A stretch of DNA of 64,000 nucleotides from Candidatus Planktophila lacus. Lineage in GTDB: Bacteria; Actinomycetota; Actinomycetes; Nanopelagicales; Nanopelagicaceae. The position numbers and the translations under genes were made by a program. The stretch's first letter is position 1. The number at the start of each line of letters is the position of its first letter. Location: positions 620,001 through 684,000 of the forward strand of contig NZ_CP016783.1 of the NCBI RefSeq assembly GCF_002288385.1, read 5' to 3'. Positions 18,559 to 27,398 of this stretch are shown here, one piece after another. Under the pieces are notes generated by a model. The model was not told the origin of the DNA. It searched no databases and was given only the letters and a program-made list of their open reading frames with translations.

Positions 18559-18824
18559 AGGTAAAGTACGCCTCAGACCAGTGGCTTTGGCTACTGCAAG
18601 AGGAGCTCACCGCTCCCACCTTCTCGGCCCTAGAACTAGTACTAAATGTAACTAGAGGAGTTGGCTGGTTTGTCGAAAGTAAGCCGCCTTACGGGCGCGT
18701 TTTCCTTTCCTTAGCGGTGCGCGATTTCTGCGGTAAACCCTCAAGCTACTAAAGTCAAAATCGACAGAACAACGTTCAAAAGAGAACAGCGTTCAAGAAG
18801 TAGCAAACCAACTAAGGAGCACAA
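18559..18824 (+). promoter_or_regulatory. infC leader region with hairpins
   Basis: A 266-base stretch with no good coding gene. It holds a GGAGC/GCTCC hairpin (18602-18616), a GTAAG/CTTAC hairpin with a four-base loop (18679-18692), an ATG directly followed by TAA (18646-18651), and AGAGGAG (18654-18660) ahead of a possible 14-codon ORF from TTG 18670. AAGGAG at 18814-18819 is the infC ribosome site. A structured leader controlling infC-rpmI-rplT is expected from other bacteria, but I cannot assign it to a named RNA family. Confidence 0.5.
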
Positions 18825-19415
18825 ATCACAACTGAACCGCGCATCAATGACCGTATCCGCACACCTCAAATTCGTCTCATCGGCCACACCGGTGATCAAG
18901 TTGGAGTTGTAGATATTGAAGTAGCGCTACAGATGGCAGATGAAATTGGTTTAGATCTCGTAGAGATCGCACCAGAGGCAAATCCACCTGTATGCAAAAT
19001 CATGGACTTCGGCAAGTACAAGTACGAAATTGCTCAGAAGGCTCGTGAAGCTCGTCAGAACCAGACCCACATTGTGGTGAAGGAAGTGCGATTGACACCA
19101 AAGATTGAAAATCACGATTACGAAACTAAACGTAACGCAATTGTGAAATTCCTAAAGGGTGGCGACAAGGTAAAGATCACGATGAAGTTCCGCGGACGCG
19201 AACAAACTCGCCCCGAGCTTGGTTTTAAATTGCTACAACGTCTTGCAGAAGATGTTGCAGAAGTTGCTTTTGTTGAGTTCGCCCCTAAGCAAGAGGGTCG
19301 AAATATGACGATGGTGCTGGGACCGACGAAGAAGAAGACTGAAGCGGTTGCAGAGCAGAAGGCAGCGCGCGCAGCCAAGGAAAAGGCAGCGCTCGAGGCG
19401 GCAGAAGAGAAGTAA
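18825..19415 (+). CDS. infC: Translation initiation factor IF-3, ATC start codon
   Basis: IF-3 binds the 30S subunit and proofreads start codons. The reading frame opens after an in-frame TAA at 18813 and contains no ATG, GTG or TTG until codon 37 (18933), yet the family N-terminus ([18 protein letters not shown]) is fully present. AAGGAG ends five bases before ATC 18825, so ATC is the start. Rare starts on infC are the known basis of IF-3 autoregulation (ATT in E. coli). The 196-residue product has [20 protein letters not shown] near 46-65, [19 protein letters not shown] near 85-103, and a Lys/Ala/Glu-rich C-terminal tail. rpmI and rplT follow in the classical order. Confidence 0.93.
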   Translation: MTTEPRINDRIRTPQIRLIGHTGDQVGVVDIEVALQMADEIGLDLVEIAPEANPPVCKIMDFGKYKYEIAQKAREARQNQTHIVVKEVRLTPKIENHDYETKRNAIVKFLKGGDKVKITMKFRGREQTRPELGFKLLQRLAEDVAEVAFVEFAPKQEGRNMTMVLGPTKKKTEAVAEQKAARAAKEKAALEAAEEK

Positions 19416-19479
19416 AGAGTTTTTCTAGTTTCAAAAGTTTTTCAAGTTTTATAAGACGACGAAGTACAGGAGAAGATAA

Positions 19480-19677
19480 ATGCCAAAGATGAAGACCCAC
19501 AGTGGCGCGAAGAAGACTTTTCGCGTAACCGGTTCAGGAAAGATCATGCACGAGCGTGCAGGCAAGCGCCACCTTTTGGAGCGTAAGTCATCTCGCGTAA
19601 CTCGTCGTTTGAGTACCGAACAAGCAGCAAAGCCAACCGTCGCAATGACAGCCAAGCGCATGCTTGGCCTTAAGTAA
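19480..19677 (+). CDS. rpmI: Ribosomal protein bL35
   Basis: Large-subunit ribosomal protein of 65 residues. It shows the family pattern [20 protein letters not shown] at the N-terminus, [14 protein letters not shown] in the middle and AKRMLGLK at the end, very basic as expected. AGGAG sits about eight bases before the ATG. It lies 64 bases after infC and 14 before rplT. Confidence 0.97.
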   Translation: MPKMKTHSGAKKTFRVTGSGKIMHERAGKRHLLERKSSRVTRRLSTEQAAKPTVAMTAKRMLGLK

Positions 19678-19691
19678 GGAGTGTGAATTAA

Positions 19692-20051
19692 ATGAGAGTA
19701 AAACGTGGAGTTCACGCTGCTAAGAAGCGTCGCACAACCCTTGAACGCGCTAGCGGATACCGCGGTCAGCGTTCCCGTCTTTTCACAAAGGCGAAAGAGC
19801 AAGTCACTCACTCAATGGTTTACGCGTTTAACGACCGTAAAGATAAGAAGGGTGATTTCCGTCAGCTATGGATTCAGCGTATTAACGCTGCAGCCCGCGA
19901 AAACGGAATGACTTACAACCGTTTCATCCAAGGCCTAAAGGCTGCTGGCGTTGAAGTTGATCGTCGCGTTCTATCCGACATCGCTACAAATGATCCAGCA
20001 ACATTTAAGACCCTTGTTGATCTAGCTCGCAAGAACCTAGTCAGCGCTTAG
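19692..20051 (+). CDS. rplT: Ribosomal protein bL20
   Basis: Early-assembly 23S-binding protein and, in several bacteria, a repressor of its own infC-rpmI-rplT operon. The 119-residue product has [40 protein letters not shown], and [20 protein letters not shown] followed by [20 protein letters not shown], all hallmarks of bL20. A strong AAGGAG precedes the ATG. Confidence 0.97.
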   Translation: MRVKRGVHAAKKRRTTLERASGYRGQRSRLFTKAKEQVTHSMVYAFNDRKDKKGDFRQLWIQRINAAARENGMTYNRFIQGLKAAGVEVDRRVLSDIATNDPATFKTLVDLARKNLVSA

Positions 20052-20094
20052 TTCTTCCAGGCTATTTGTTGCTAATTTAATTAAATATATAAAT

Positions 20095-20874
20095 ATGATT
20101 GAGAGCCTTCACTCGCCGCATATCGCGCGGGTGAAGGCTCTTATTTCATCCCGCGGCAATAAAGAGCGCGGAGAGCATGGAGAATTTATCGCCGAAGGCC
20201 TGCAATGCGCCCGCGAAGCGTTAGCAGCAGCGTCTGGTCCAAAGATTAAAACTCTCTTTTTAACTGAGAGTGGCCAATCGCGCATCGATACCGCCGGTTT
20301 GGATACATCAAGCGTCGAAACAATTTTGGTTAGCGAGCCGGTAATGGCTGCAATGTCCTCAACGATTACACCGCAAGGAATCCTTAGCGTCTGTGAAATC
20401 GGGCGTAATGAATTTTCTGATCTAAAGTTGAGCGGTAGTTCAAGATTTATTTATCTACATGAAATTCAAGATCCAGGAAATGCTGGAACAATTCTGCGCA
20501 GTGCCGACGCTATGGGTATTGATGCGGTGATCACATCCCCCGGAAGCGTCGATATGTATTCGCCAAAGGTAGTTCGCGCAACTGCGGGATCGCTCTGGCA
20601 TATTCCGCTTTATTCGGGAATCACTCTTTCAACACTCTCCGAGAAATTCCCAACCATTACCAAGTTGGCGCTATCCGCGCAGGGAAAGACTTCGCTTTTA
20701 GAACTTGAAAAAGTTGGAGATTGTGTAGCGATATTCGGAAATGAAGCGCGCGGCATTGATACCTTGATTAGCGGCGATGTTATTGCAGTAAATATTCCAA
20801 TGAAAGGCAACGCCGAGAGCCTCAATCTTTCCGCGGCAGCCTCAATTGTTATGTTCCATCTCGCTACTCTTTAA
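20095..20874 (+). CDS. TrmH/SpoU-family RNA 2'-O-methyltransferase
   Basis: A 259-residue SPOUT methyltransferase. The N-terminal 90 residues resemble the substrate-binding domain of 23S rRNA 2'-O-ribose methylases (RVKALISSRGNKERGEHGEF, then IAEGLQCAREAL). The C-terminal knotted domain has motif 1 DPGNAGTILRSADAMGIDAV near 125-145, motif 2 IFGNEARGID near 215-225 and motif 3 IPMKGNAESLNLSAAASIV near 230-250, which form the SAM site. Its position between rplT and pheS is conserved in actinobacteria. The exact nucleotide it methylates is not predictable. Confidence 0.88.
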   Translation: MIESLHSPHIARVKALISSRGNKERGEHGEFIAEGLQCAREALAAASGPKIKTLFLTESGQSRIDTAGLDTSSVETILVSEPVMAAMSSTITPQGILSVCEIGRNEFSDLKLSGSSRFIYLHEIQDPGNAGTILRSADAMGIDAVITSPGSVDMYSPKVVRATAGSLWHIPLYSGITLSTLSEKFPTITKLALSAQGKTSLLELEKVGDCVAIFGNEARGIDTLISGDVIAVNIPMKGNAESLNLSAAASIVMFHLATL

Positions 20875-20919
20875 TCGGATCTTCGTTCAAATATCCCGCA
20901 TCTTTGAAAGGTCACAGGT

Positions 20920-20925
20920 TAAGAT
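20920..20925 (+). promoter_or_regulatory. -10 element of pheS, leaderless type
   Basis: TAAGAT, then six bases, then ATG 20932. No ribosome binding site is visible. A TTGAAA at 20904 is too close (10 bases) to be a normal -35. Confidence 0.55.
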
Positions 20926-20931
20926 TTCGCT

Positions 20932-21939
20932 ATGAGCCCCGCAGAAATCGAAAAATGGGTTAGCGATGCCGCCAAGGCTTTCGCCGCTGCGGGCGACCTC
21001 GATTCTTTAAAAAGTGCACGCCTTGCCCATCTCGGCGATAAAGCTCCGATCTCACTCGCCAGTCGCGGTTTAGGTTCACTCGCTCCAGGGGAAAAGGCCA
21101 GTGCCGGCAAGTTAATCGGTGAGGCAAAGGCAGCGATCGCGGCATCACTTGAAAAAGCAACCGAAAAGCTAGAGGCAGAACGTGACGCCAAAGTTTTGCT
21201 GGAAGAAGTTGTAGACATAACTCTTCCGGTAAATCGCGCACATCGCGGGGGATTACATCCAATTACGATTATCAAGAACGAGATTAGCGATTTCTTTATC
21301 GAACAAGGTTACGCAGTTGAAGAAGGACCAGAACTTGAATCTGGCTGGCTCAACTTTGATGCTTTAAATATCCCGGCAGATCATCCAGCACGCACGATGC
21401 AAGATACTTTCTACATTGAACCTGTTGAATCGGGAATGGTTCTTCGCACCCAAACCTCACCAGTGCAGATTCGTTCCATGCTTGAACATCAACCTCCTAT
21501 CTACATGATCTGCCCTGGTCGCACATTTCGCGCCGACGAACTCGATGCGACGCACAGTCCGGTATTCCACCAAGTCGAAGGTTTGGTAGTTGATAAGGGC
21601 ATCACCATGGCGCACCTTAAGGGAACTCTCGATAACTTTGCCCAAGCGATGTTTGGACCCGATGTAACAACGCGTTTACGTCCATCCTTCTTCCCATTTA
21701 CTGAGCCAAGTGCAGAGGTAGATATCTTCTTCAACGGTCGCTGGATCGAATGGGGCGGTTGCGGCATGGTAAATCCAAAAGTTCTCGCGACTTGTGGCAT
21801 CGATACAGATGTATACAGCGGTTTTGCATTCGGCATGGGGCTTGAACGCACACTTATGGTTCGTCACAACGTCACCGATATGCACGACATAGTCGAAGGC
21901 GATCTTCGCTTTACGCGCCAGTTCGGAGTAGGACTCTAA
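20932..21939 (+). CDS. pheS: Phenylalanine-tRNA ligase alpha subunit
   Basis: Catalytic subunit of the heterotetrameric PheRS that charges tRNA-Phe. The 335-residue class II synthetase has an N-terminal coiled-coil arm (about 1-85), then HRGGLHPITIIKNEISDFF, NFDALNIPADHPARTMQDTF near 145, motif 2 with CPGRTFRADELDATHSPVFH near 195, and motif 3 FAFGMGLERTLMVRHNVTD near 295. A single base separates its stop from the pheT ATG, so the two are co-translated. Confidence 0.97.
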   Translation: MSPAEIEKWVSDAAKAFAAAGDLDSLKSARLAHLGDKAPISLASRGLGSLAPGEKASAGKLIGEAKAAIAASLEKATEKLEAERDAKVLLEEVVDITLPVNRAHRGGLHPITIIKNEISDFFIEQGYAVEEGPELESGWLNFDALNIPADHPARTMQDTFYIEPVESGMVLRTQTSPVQIRSMLEHQPPIYMICPGRTFRADELDATHSPVFHQVEGLVVDKGITMAHLKGTLDNFAQAMFGPDVTTRLRPSFFPFTEPSAEVDIFFNGRWIEWGGCGMVNPKVLATCGIDTDVYSGFAFGMGLERTLMVRHNVTDMHDIVEGDLRFTRQFGVGL

Positions 21940-21940
21940 T

Positions 21941-24397
21941 ATGCGCGCACCTCTATCTTGGATCCGTGAGTTTGTAGATATTCCAGCAAAGATTTCAGCC
22001 GAAGAGATCTCTAACGGCCTGATCCGGGTTGGCTTTGAAGTTGAAGAGATCATCGAAGCGGGCGCTGATTTAACGGGTCCACTGACCTTTGCCAAAGTTT
22101 TAACTATTGAAGAGATAACCGAGTTTAAGAAGCCAATTCGTTATGTGGGAATCGATTGCGGAGAGAAGGAAACTCGCTACGTAATCTGCGGCGCCACTAA
22201 CTTCGCGGTTGGCGACATAGTCGTTGCCGCTCTCCCTGGCGCAGTCTTGCCGGGAGATTTCAAAATCGGAGCGCGCGAGACATACGGAAAAACTTCCAAT
22301 GGCATGATCTGTTCTTCACGCGAACTCGGCTTAGGTGATGATCACTCAGGAATCATGGTCTTTGCCGAAGGCGAAGTTGAGATCGGCGCAGATGCAATCG
22401 CAGTTCTCGAAATTAACGACACAATTTTTGATGTTGCCGTTAATCCGGATCGTGGTTACGCGCTAAGTATTCGCGGTATAGCTCGCGAGGTAGCTGGCTC
22501 GCTAGGTCTGACTTTCAAAGACCCGGTAGATGCACTTCGTGCTTTGAAGTTTGAAGAGACTGGCAAAGGCGTTGCTGCAAAGATTGAAGATCCTGCAACA
22601 GCATCGGTCTTCTACCTCCGCACGCTTTCAAATTTCGATCCATCTGCAACCACTCCGATTTGGATGCGACGTCGCATCGAGAAGATGGGAATGCGCTCAA
22701 TCTCACTCGTTGTTGATGTAACTAACTATGTAATGCTTGAACTAGGTCAACCACTTCACGCATTTGATAAGGCGAAGATCTCAGGTGGCCTAACCATCAA
22801 GCGCGCTGGTAAGGCACAACCATTTACAACTCTTGATGGTCAAGTTCGTCACCTCGATCCTGAAGATTTGATGGTCTGTGACGATAAGCAACCGTTGGCA
22901 CTTGCAGGCACGATGGGCGGACAGTCTTCTGAGATATCCGAGAATACAACTGAAATTGCACTTGAAGCAGTTCGCTTTGATCCGGTATTAATCGCTAAGA
23001 ACTCTCGTCGCCATAAACTTTCCTCTGAAGCATCGCGTCGACTTGAGCGCAGCGTGGATCCATCGCTTGCTGAGTTTGCATCAGCGCGCTTTGTTCAGCT
23101 CTTAACTGCGCATAGTTCTGCAAAGCATGTTGCAACAGTTGTTGCTGGCGAACCAAAGTACGCGCCTGTTGTGAAACTCGATCCGACCTATATTTCAAAG
23201 ATTCTAGGGCTAGAAGTTGCACCTACTGAAATCGCGCGCGTTCTGCGCGTAATTGGCTGCGATGTAGATGAAAAGTCATTTACCGTTGATCCTCCATCTT
23301 GGCGTTCAGACTTGTTAACACCTGCAGATTTGTCTGAAGAGGTAGCCCGCATGATCGGATACGACAAGATTCCATCTATCCTCCCACCGCGTCCAAATCA
23401 CGCCAGCCTTACGCCAACGCAGAAACGTCGTCGATCTATCTCTGCAATGCTCGCTGCACGCGGTTTGGCAGAAGTTCAAACTTTCCCATTTACCAATCAA
23501 GAGACCATCGATCAGATGGGATTCGTTGGAGAACGCGCTTCCACGTATCGCATCGCAAATCCAATGTCTGAAGAGTTCCCGCTAATGCGTGTTCACTTAG
23601 TACCAGGCCTTGTCGAAGTAGCGGCGCGAAATATCAGCCGAGGTGCAAAAGATTTCGCGATCTTTGAGATGGGTTCCATCTTCCGCAGCGCGCAGAAACT
23701 CGTTCCAGCTGTTTCGCCGGTGATCGGAAGTCGTCCTGATGCCAAGACCATTGCAGCGATTTATGCCAGCGTTCCTCCACAAGCTTTTCACGTTGCTGGA
23801 CTGCTTGTAGGAAAGGTTGAGAACGAAGATTGGCAAGGCAAAGCGCGTGCTTACAACTGGCAAGACGCTATCGCTTACGCTCAAGATATCTTGCAACTCT
23901 GCAACCTCGAATGGTCGATTAAACGTTCGGACTTTGCGCCATGGCATCCTGGTCGCTGCGCAGAATTAATCGTTGATGGCAAGGCAGTTGCACATGCCGG
24001 TGAGATTCACCCACGCATCATTGCTAAGTACGGTTTACCAGAACGCAGCGTTGCCTTTGCAGTTGGACTAAGTGCTTTGCCAGAATCTGAAATTGTTCGT
24101 CCAATGCGCGTTGGCACAATGCCGGCCGCAGTTCAAGACGTAGCTTTGATTGTCGATCAATCTGTCACGGCACTTGATGTGGAAAAGGCGCTGCGCAGCG
24201 GTGCAGGAGATCTCCTCGAGTCAATCGCACTCTTTGATCGCTACGACAAGATAGGTGATGGCAAGATTTCGCTCGCTTTCACGCTAACTTTCCGCGCACC
24301 TGATCGCACCCTTACAGGGGCCGAGGTTTCAGAAATGCGCGAAGCAGCGGTAGTTGCCGCCGAAAAGGCCACTGGCGCAGTTCTTCGTACAGCATAA
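21941..24397 (+). CDS. pheT: Phenylalanine-tRNA ligase beta subunit
   Basis: Structural and editing subunit of PheRS. The 818-residue product shows in order an N-terminal domain (MRAPLSWIREFVDIP), the EMAPII-like tRNA-binding domain (about 40-150, with VICGATNFAVGDIV), the B3/B4 editing region (about 210-385, with VVDVTNYVMLELGQPLHAFD and SRRHKLSSEASRRLERSVD), B5 (about 400-475), the class-II-like core (NPMSEEFPLMRVHLVPGL) and the C-terminal anticodon-binding ferredoxin-like domain (about 725-818). It is full length. Confidence 0.97.
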   Translation: MRAPLSWIREFVDIPAKISAEEISNGLIRVGFEVEEIIEAGADLTGPLTFAKVLTIEEITEFKKPIRYVGIDCGEKETRYVICGATNFAVGDIVVAALPGAVLPGDFKIGARETYGKTSNGMICSSRELGLGDDHSGIMVFAEGEVEIGADAIAVLEINDTIFDVAVNPDRGYALSIRGIAREVAGSLGLTFKDPVDALRALKFEETGKGVAAKIEDPATASVFYLRTLSNFDPSATTPIWMRRRIEKMGMRSISLVVDVTNYVMLELGQPLHAFDKAKISGGLTIKRAGKAQPFTTLDGQVRHLDPEDLMVCDDKQPLALAGTMGGQSSEISENTTEIALEAVRFDPVLIAKNSRRHKLSSEASRRLERSVDPSLAEFASARFVQLLTAHSSAKHVATVVAGEPKYAPVVKLDPTYISKILGLEVAPTEIARVLRVIGCDVDEKSFTVDPPSWRSDLLTPADLSEEVARMIGYDKIPSILPPRPNHASLTPTQKRRRSISAMLAARGLAEVQTFPFTNQETIDQMGFVGERASTYRIANPMSEEFPLMRVHLVPGLVEVAARNISRGAKDFAIFEMGSIFRSAQKLVPAVSPVIGSRPDAKTIAAIYASVPPQAFHVAGLLVGKVENEDWQGKARAYNWQDAIAYAQDILQLCNLEWSIKRSDFAPWHPGRCAELIVDGKAVAHAGEIHPRIIAKYGLPERSVAFAVGLSALPESEIVRPMRVGTMPAAVQDVALIVDQSVTALDVEKALRSGAGDLLESIALFDRYDKIGDGKISLAFTLTFRAPDRTLTGAEVSEMREAAVVAAEKATGAVLRTA

Positions 24398-24412
24398 TCG
24401 AGGTTTCGATCC

Positions 24413-24445
24413 TGCATAAATATGCGCTAACCTGCATATTTATGC
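24413..24445 (+). promoter_or_regulatory. Two tandem ARG boxes (ArgR operators)
   Basis: Two near-identical palindromic boxes, TGCATAAATATGC (24413-24425) and TGCATATTTATGC (24433-24445), lie 20 bases apart centre to centre, two helical turns, as in paired ArgR hexamer sites. They end directly at the argC -10 element. ArgR is encoded in the same operon (28569-29078). Arginine-bound ArgR would repress argCJBDRH. Sequence match is strong; function is inferred. Confidence 0.82.
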
Positions 24446-24451
24446 TATTCT
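24446..24451 (+). promoter_or_regulatory. -10 element of argC, leaderless type
   Basis: TATTCT, six bases, then ATG 24458, with no ribosome site. The ARG boxes occupy the whole -35 region, so ArgR binding would exclude RNA polymerase. Confidence 0.6.
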
Positions 24452-24457
24452 CATTGC

Positions 24458-25477
24458 ATGAAAATCGGAGTTATTGGAGCTAGTGGCTACGCCGGGGGAG
24501 AACTCCTGCGCTTGCTGGCTGGGCACCCTGAGTTTGAAGTTTGCTGCGTTACGGCTCATAGCAACGCTGGCGAAGAAATCACTTCGGTCCATCCGCAGTT
24601 AACCACTTACGCCGGTCAAAGTTTTTCATCATTCAAGGCGAGTGATTTTGAAAGCTGCGAACTTATTTTCCTTGCGCTGCCACATGGCGAGAGCGCCACA
24701 GTTATCGCATCCCTTAGTCCAATAGCAAAGATTGTCGACCTCGGTGCTGACTATCGCTTAGAAGACAGTTACAAGTGGGAAAAGTATTACGGTGGTGCTC
24801 ACGCCGGGACATGGACATACGGTGCACCTGAACTCCCTGGAGCTCGTACTGCAATCGCTAAGGCGACAAGAGTGGCTAATCCTGGTTGCTACGCCACAGC
24901 GATTGCTTTAGGTACCGCACCTGCTGCAAAGATTGCAGATCTGAGTGATGTCGTAGTTATTGCAGCATCCGGAACAACAGGTGCAGGTCGTAGCGCGAAA
25001 ATTAATCTGATTGCAAGTGAAGTTATGGGAAGCCTAACTTCCTATAAATTCGGGGGAGTCCACCAGCACACTCCTGAAATCGAAGAATCGATAACCCGCG
25101 CTACGGGCACGGCGGTAAAGATCTCCTTCACACCAATTCTTGCGCCAATGCCGCGGGGAATTCTGGCAACCATCACCATGAAGATTAACTCTGCAATGAC
25201 GACTGAGGCAGCCCACAAGATATTTACCGAAGCATATGAAGGTGAAGAATTCGTAAATGTGCTCCCACTTGGGCAAATGCCACAAACATCTTCAGTTCTT
25301 GGAAGTAACTATGTTTCGATGCAAGTGGCAGTGGATGAACACACCAATCGTTTAGTCGTTAGCGTGGCAATCGATAACTTGGTTAAGGGCGCTGCCGGGC
25401 AAGCAATCCAGAACGCCAACATCATCTGCGGACTTCCTGAAAACCTTGGGCTAACCGGCATGGGTCTTGGGGTATGA
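24458..25477 (+). CDS. argC: N-acetyl-gamma-glutamyl-phosphate reductase
   Basis: Third step of arginine synthesis: NADPH reduction of N-acetylglutamyl phosphate to the semialdehyde. The 339-residue protein has the Rossmann motif VIGASGYAGGELLRLL at residues 4-19, LALPHGESA near 73, and the catalytic cysteine in ANPGCYATAIALG near 146, followed by ASGTTGAGRS. It is the first gene of argCJBDRH, preceded by ARG boxes and a leaderless promoter, and its stop overlaps the argJ ATG by four bases. Confidence 0.97.
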   Translation: MKIGVIGASGYAGGELLRLLAGHPEFEVCCVTAHSNAGEEITSVHPQLTTYAGQSFSSFKASDFESCELIFLALPHGESATVIASLSPIAKIVDLGADYRLEDSYKWEKYYGGAHAGTWTYGAPELPGARTAIAKATRVANPGCYATAIALGTAPAAKIADLSDVVVIAASGTTGAGRSAKINLIASEVMGSLTSYKFGGVHQHTPEIEESITRATGTAVKISFTPILAPMPRGILATITMKINSAMTTEAAHKIFTEAYEGEEFVNVLPLGQMPQTSSVLGSNYVSMQVAVDEHTNRLVVSVAIDNLVKGAAGQAIQNANIICGLPENLGLTGMGLGV

Positions 25478-26616
25478 AACTGCCTAAAGGCTTTACCGCC
25501 GCTTCCTGTGCTGCGGGGCTGAAGAGTTCTGGCGCTTTGGATCTAACGCTGATTGTAAATAAAGGTCCTAAATTTGATGCGGCAGCGGTTTACACATCAA
25601 ACCAAGTTGTGGCTGCGCCAGTTATTTGGAGCAAGCAAGTAACCAAAGAAAAGATTGTTCGTGCAGCAATTCTTAACTCAGGTGGTGCTAACGCCTGCAC
25701 AGGGCCACAAGGCTTTGCTGACACCCATAGAACAGCAGAACACGTTGGCGAAGTACTCGGCATTTCATCTGGCGAAGTAGTTGTCTGCTCGACTGGCTTG
25801 ATTGGCGAGCTACTGCCGATGGAGAAGATTATTTCTGGCATAGATCAGATTTCCAAAGCGCTCTCAACCGATTCGTTGCAAGATGTAGCTAGTGCAATTA
25901 TGACAACCGATAGCGTTTCCAAGATTGCCAACTTTAAGAACGACCACTTCGAAATATCCGGAGTCGCCAAGGGAGCCGGAATGCTGGCGCCCGCTCTGGC
26001 GACCATGCTTTCGGTTGTGATGACAGATGCTCTTTTGCCAGATAACGCGCAAGAGATATTCCAAAGAGTCTGCGATCGCACCTACAATCGAATCGATTCT
26101 GATGGTTGCACATCAACTAACGACACTGTGTTGCTGATGGGTTCTGGCGCCAGCGGATATGGTCCGAGCGAGCCTGAACTAGAGAGCGCGCTGATGGAGA
26201 TCTGTGGTTCTTTGTCACAACAACTAATTGCAGATGCTGAGGGATCAACAAAGACTGTGGCGATCGAGATCAAGAACGCTACTTCTGAAAGTGATGCTGT
26301 AGAAGTGGCCCGAGCATGTGCCCGTAATAATTTATTGAAATGTGCGATCTTCGGTGGAGATCCAAACTGGGGTCGAGTCCTGGCCGCTGTCGGAACTGCC
26401 CGAGCTCACTTAAATCCGCTAGATATTGATGTCACTCTTAACGGGGTACAAGTCGCAAGATCTAGCGCACCGTTCGAGGATCGCAATAAAGTTTCATTTG
26501 CGGATCGCCTGGTAACAATTCAAGTTGATCTCAAGGTTGGTAACTTCAGCGCAACTGTCTTCACCAATGATCTCTCCCATGACTATGTTCACGAGAACTC
26601 GGCCTACGCAACATGA
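25474..26616 (+). CDS. argJ: Glutamate N-acetyltransferase / ornithine acetyltransferase
   Basis: Recycles the acetyl group from N-acetylornithine to glutamate; the presence of ArgJ indicates the cyclic arginine pathway. The 380-residue precursor has ASCAAGLKSSGALDLTLI at the N-terminus, NSGGANACTGPQG near 70 and the self-cleavage site GAGMLAPALATML near 170-182, where the Ala-Thr bond is cut to expose the nucleophilic Thr. The C-terminal half has IFGGDPNWGRVLAAVG. It overlaps argC and argB by four bases each. Confidence 0.96.
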   Translation: MKLPKGFTAASCAAGLKSSGALDLTLIVNKGPKFDAAAVYTSNQVVAAPVIWSKQVTKEKIVRAAILNSGGANACTGPQGFADTHRTAEHVGEVLGISSGEVVVCSTGLIGELLPMEKIISGIDQISKALSTDSLQDVASAIMTTDSVSKIANFKNDHFEISGVAKGAGMLAPALATMLSVVMTDALLPDNAQEIFQRVCDRTYNRIDSDGCTSTNDTVLLMGSGASGYGPSEPELESALMEICGSLSQQLIADAEGSTKTVAIEIKNATSESDAVEVARACARNNLLKCAIFGGDPNWGRVLAAVGTARAHLNPLDIDVTLNGVQVARSSAPFEDRNKVSFADRLVTIQVDLKVGNFSATVFTNDLSHDYVHENSAYAT

Positions 26617-27398
26617 TCGTCGTTAAATTCGGTGGCCACGCCATGAAGGATGAAAATGGTGGTTTCGCTAAAGCAATCGCAGCAGCGCAAGAGAGCGGTG
26701 TGAAGATAGTTGTTGTCCACGGTGGGGGACCGCAGATCGATGCAGCCCTTAAGGAGGAAGAGATTGCTTCGGAATTTATTGGCGGATTCCGCGTCACCAC
26801 CCCTGAAATCTTTGAAGTAGTTGAAAGAGTCTTAGTAAACGAAGTTGGCCCAGAAGTTGTTAATTCGCTTCGCAGCGCTGGAGTTAACGCTGTCGCGCTA
26901 TCTGGCCGTACCAGTGAATGCTTGATCGCCGAACTGCTTCGCAAATTAGTTGATGGCTCGCCAGTTGATCTAGGTTTAGTTGGAGTAATCACTGCAGTCA
27001 ATCCACAGGCGATCAACAGCGCTCTAAAGGGCGGGCAAGTTCCAGTGATCTCACCGATTGCCACCGATGAAAACTTTAAAGGTGGTCTTAACGTCAATGC
27101 CGATCTCGCAGCAGCTGCGATCGCAGGCGCGCTCAGTGCTGAAAGTTTGATCATCATGACCGATGTTGCCGGCATCTATCGCGCATGGCCTGATACTTCA
27201 TCTCTGATTTCAGCTATCTCTTATGCTGAACTAGATGCAATGAAATCAACATTTGCCGAAGGCATGGCACCAAAAGTTAAAGCATGTCTAGATGCGATAG
27301 ATGGCGGAGCAAGTGCAGTAAGGATTATCGATGGAACCGATCCATCGGCCTTCGCAATGGCGTTAGGTAACTCTGGCGGAACGTTGGTGACTAAATGA
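26613..27398 (+). CDS. argB: Acetylglutamate kinase (short form)
   Basis: Phosphorylates N-acetylglutamate, normally the arginine-controlled step in cyclic pathways. The 261-residue protein starts straight at the first strand (IVVKFGGHAM), with the nucleotide loop VVVHGGGPQIDAAL near 33-46, GGFRVTTPEIFEVV near 58 and GGLNVNADLAAAAIAGAL near 152. It lacks the extra N-terminal helix that arginine-sensitive hexameric enzymes use for assembly and feedback, being the size of the arginine-insensitive E. coli enzyme. The four-base overlap with argJ supports this start. Confidence 0.95.
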   Translation: MIVVKFGGHAMKDENGGFAKAIAAAQESGVKIVVVHGGGPQIDAALKEEEIASEFIGGFRVTTPEIFEVVERVLVNEVGPEVVNSLRSAGVNAVALSGRTSECLIAELLRKLVDGSPVDLGLVGVITAVNPQAINSALKGGQVPVISPIATDENFKGGLNVNADLAAAAIAGALSAESLIIMTDVAGIYRAWPDTSSLISAISYAELDAMKSTFAEGMAPKVKACLDAIDGGASAVRIIDGTDPSAFAMALGNSGGTLVTK

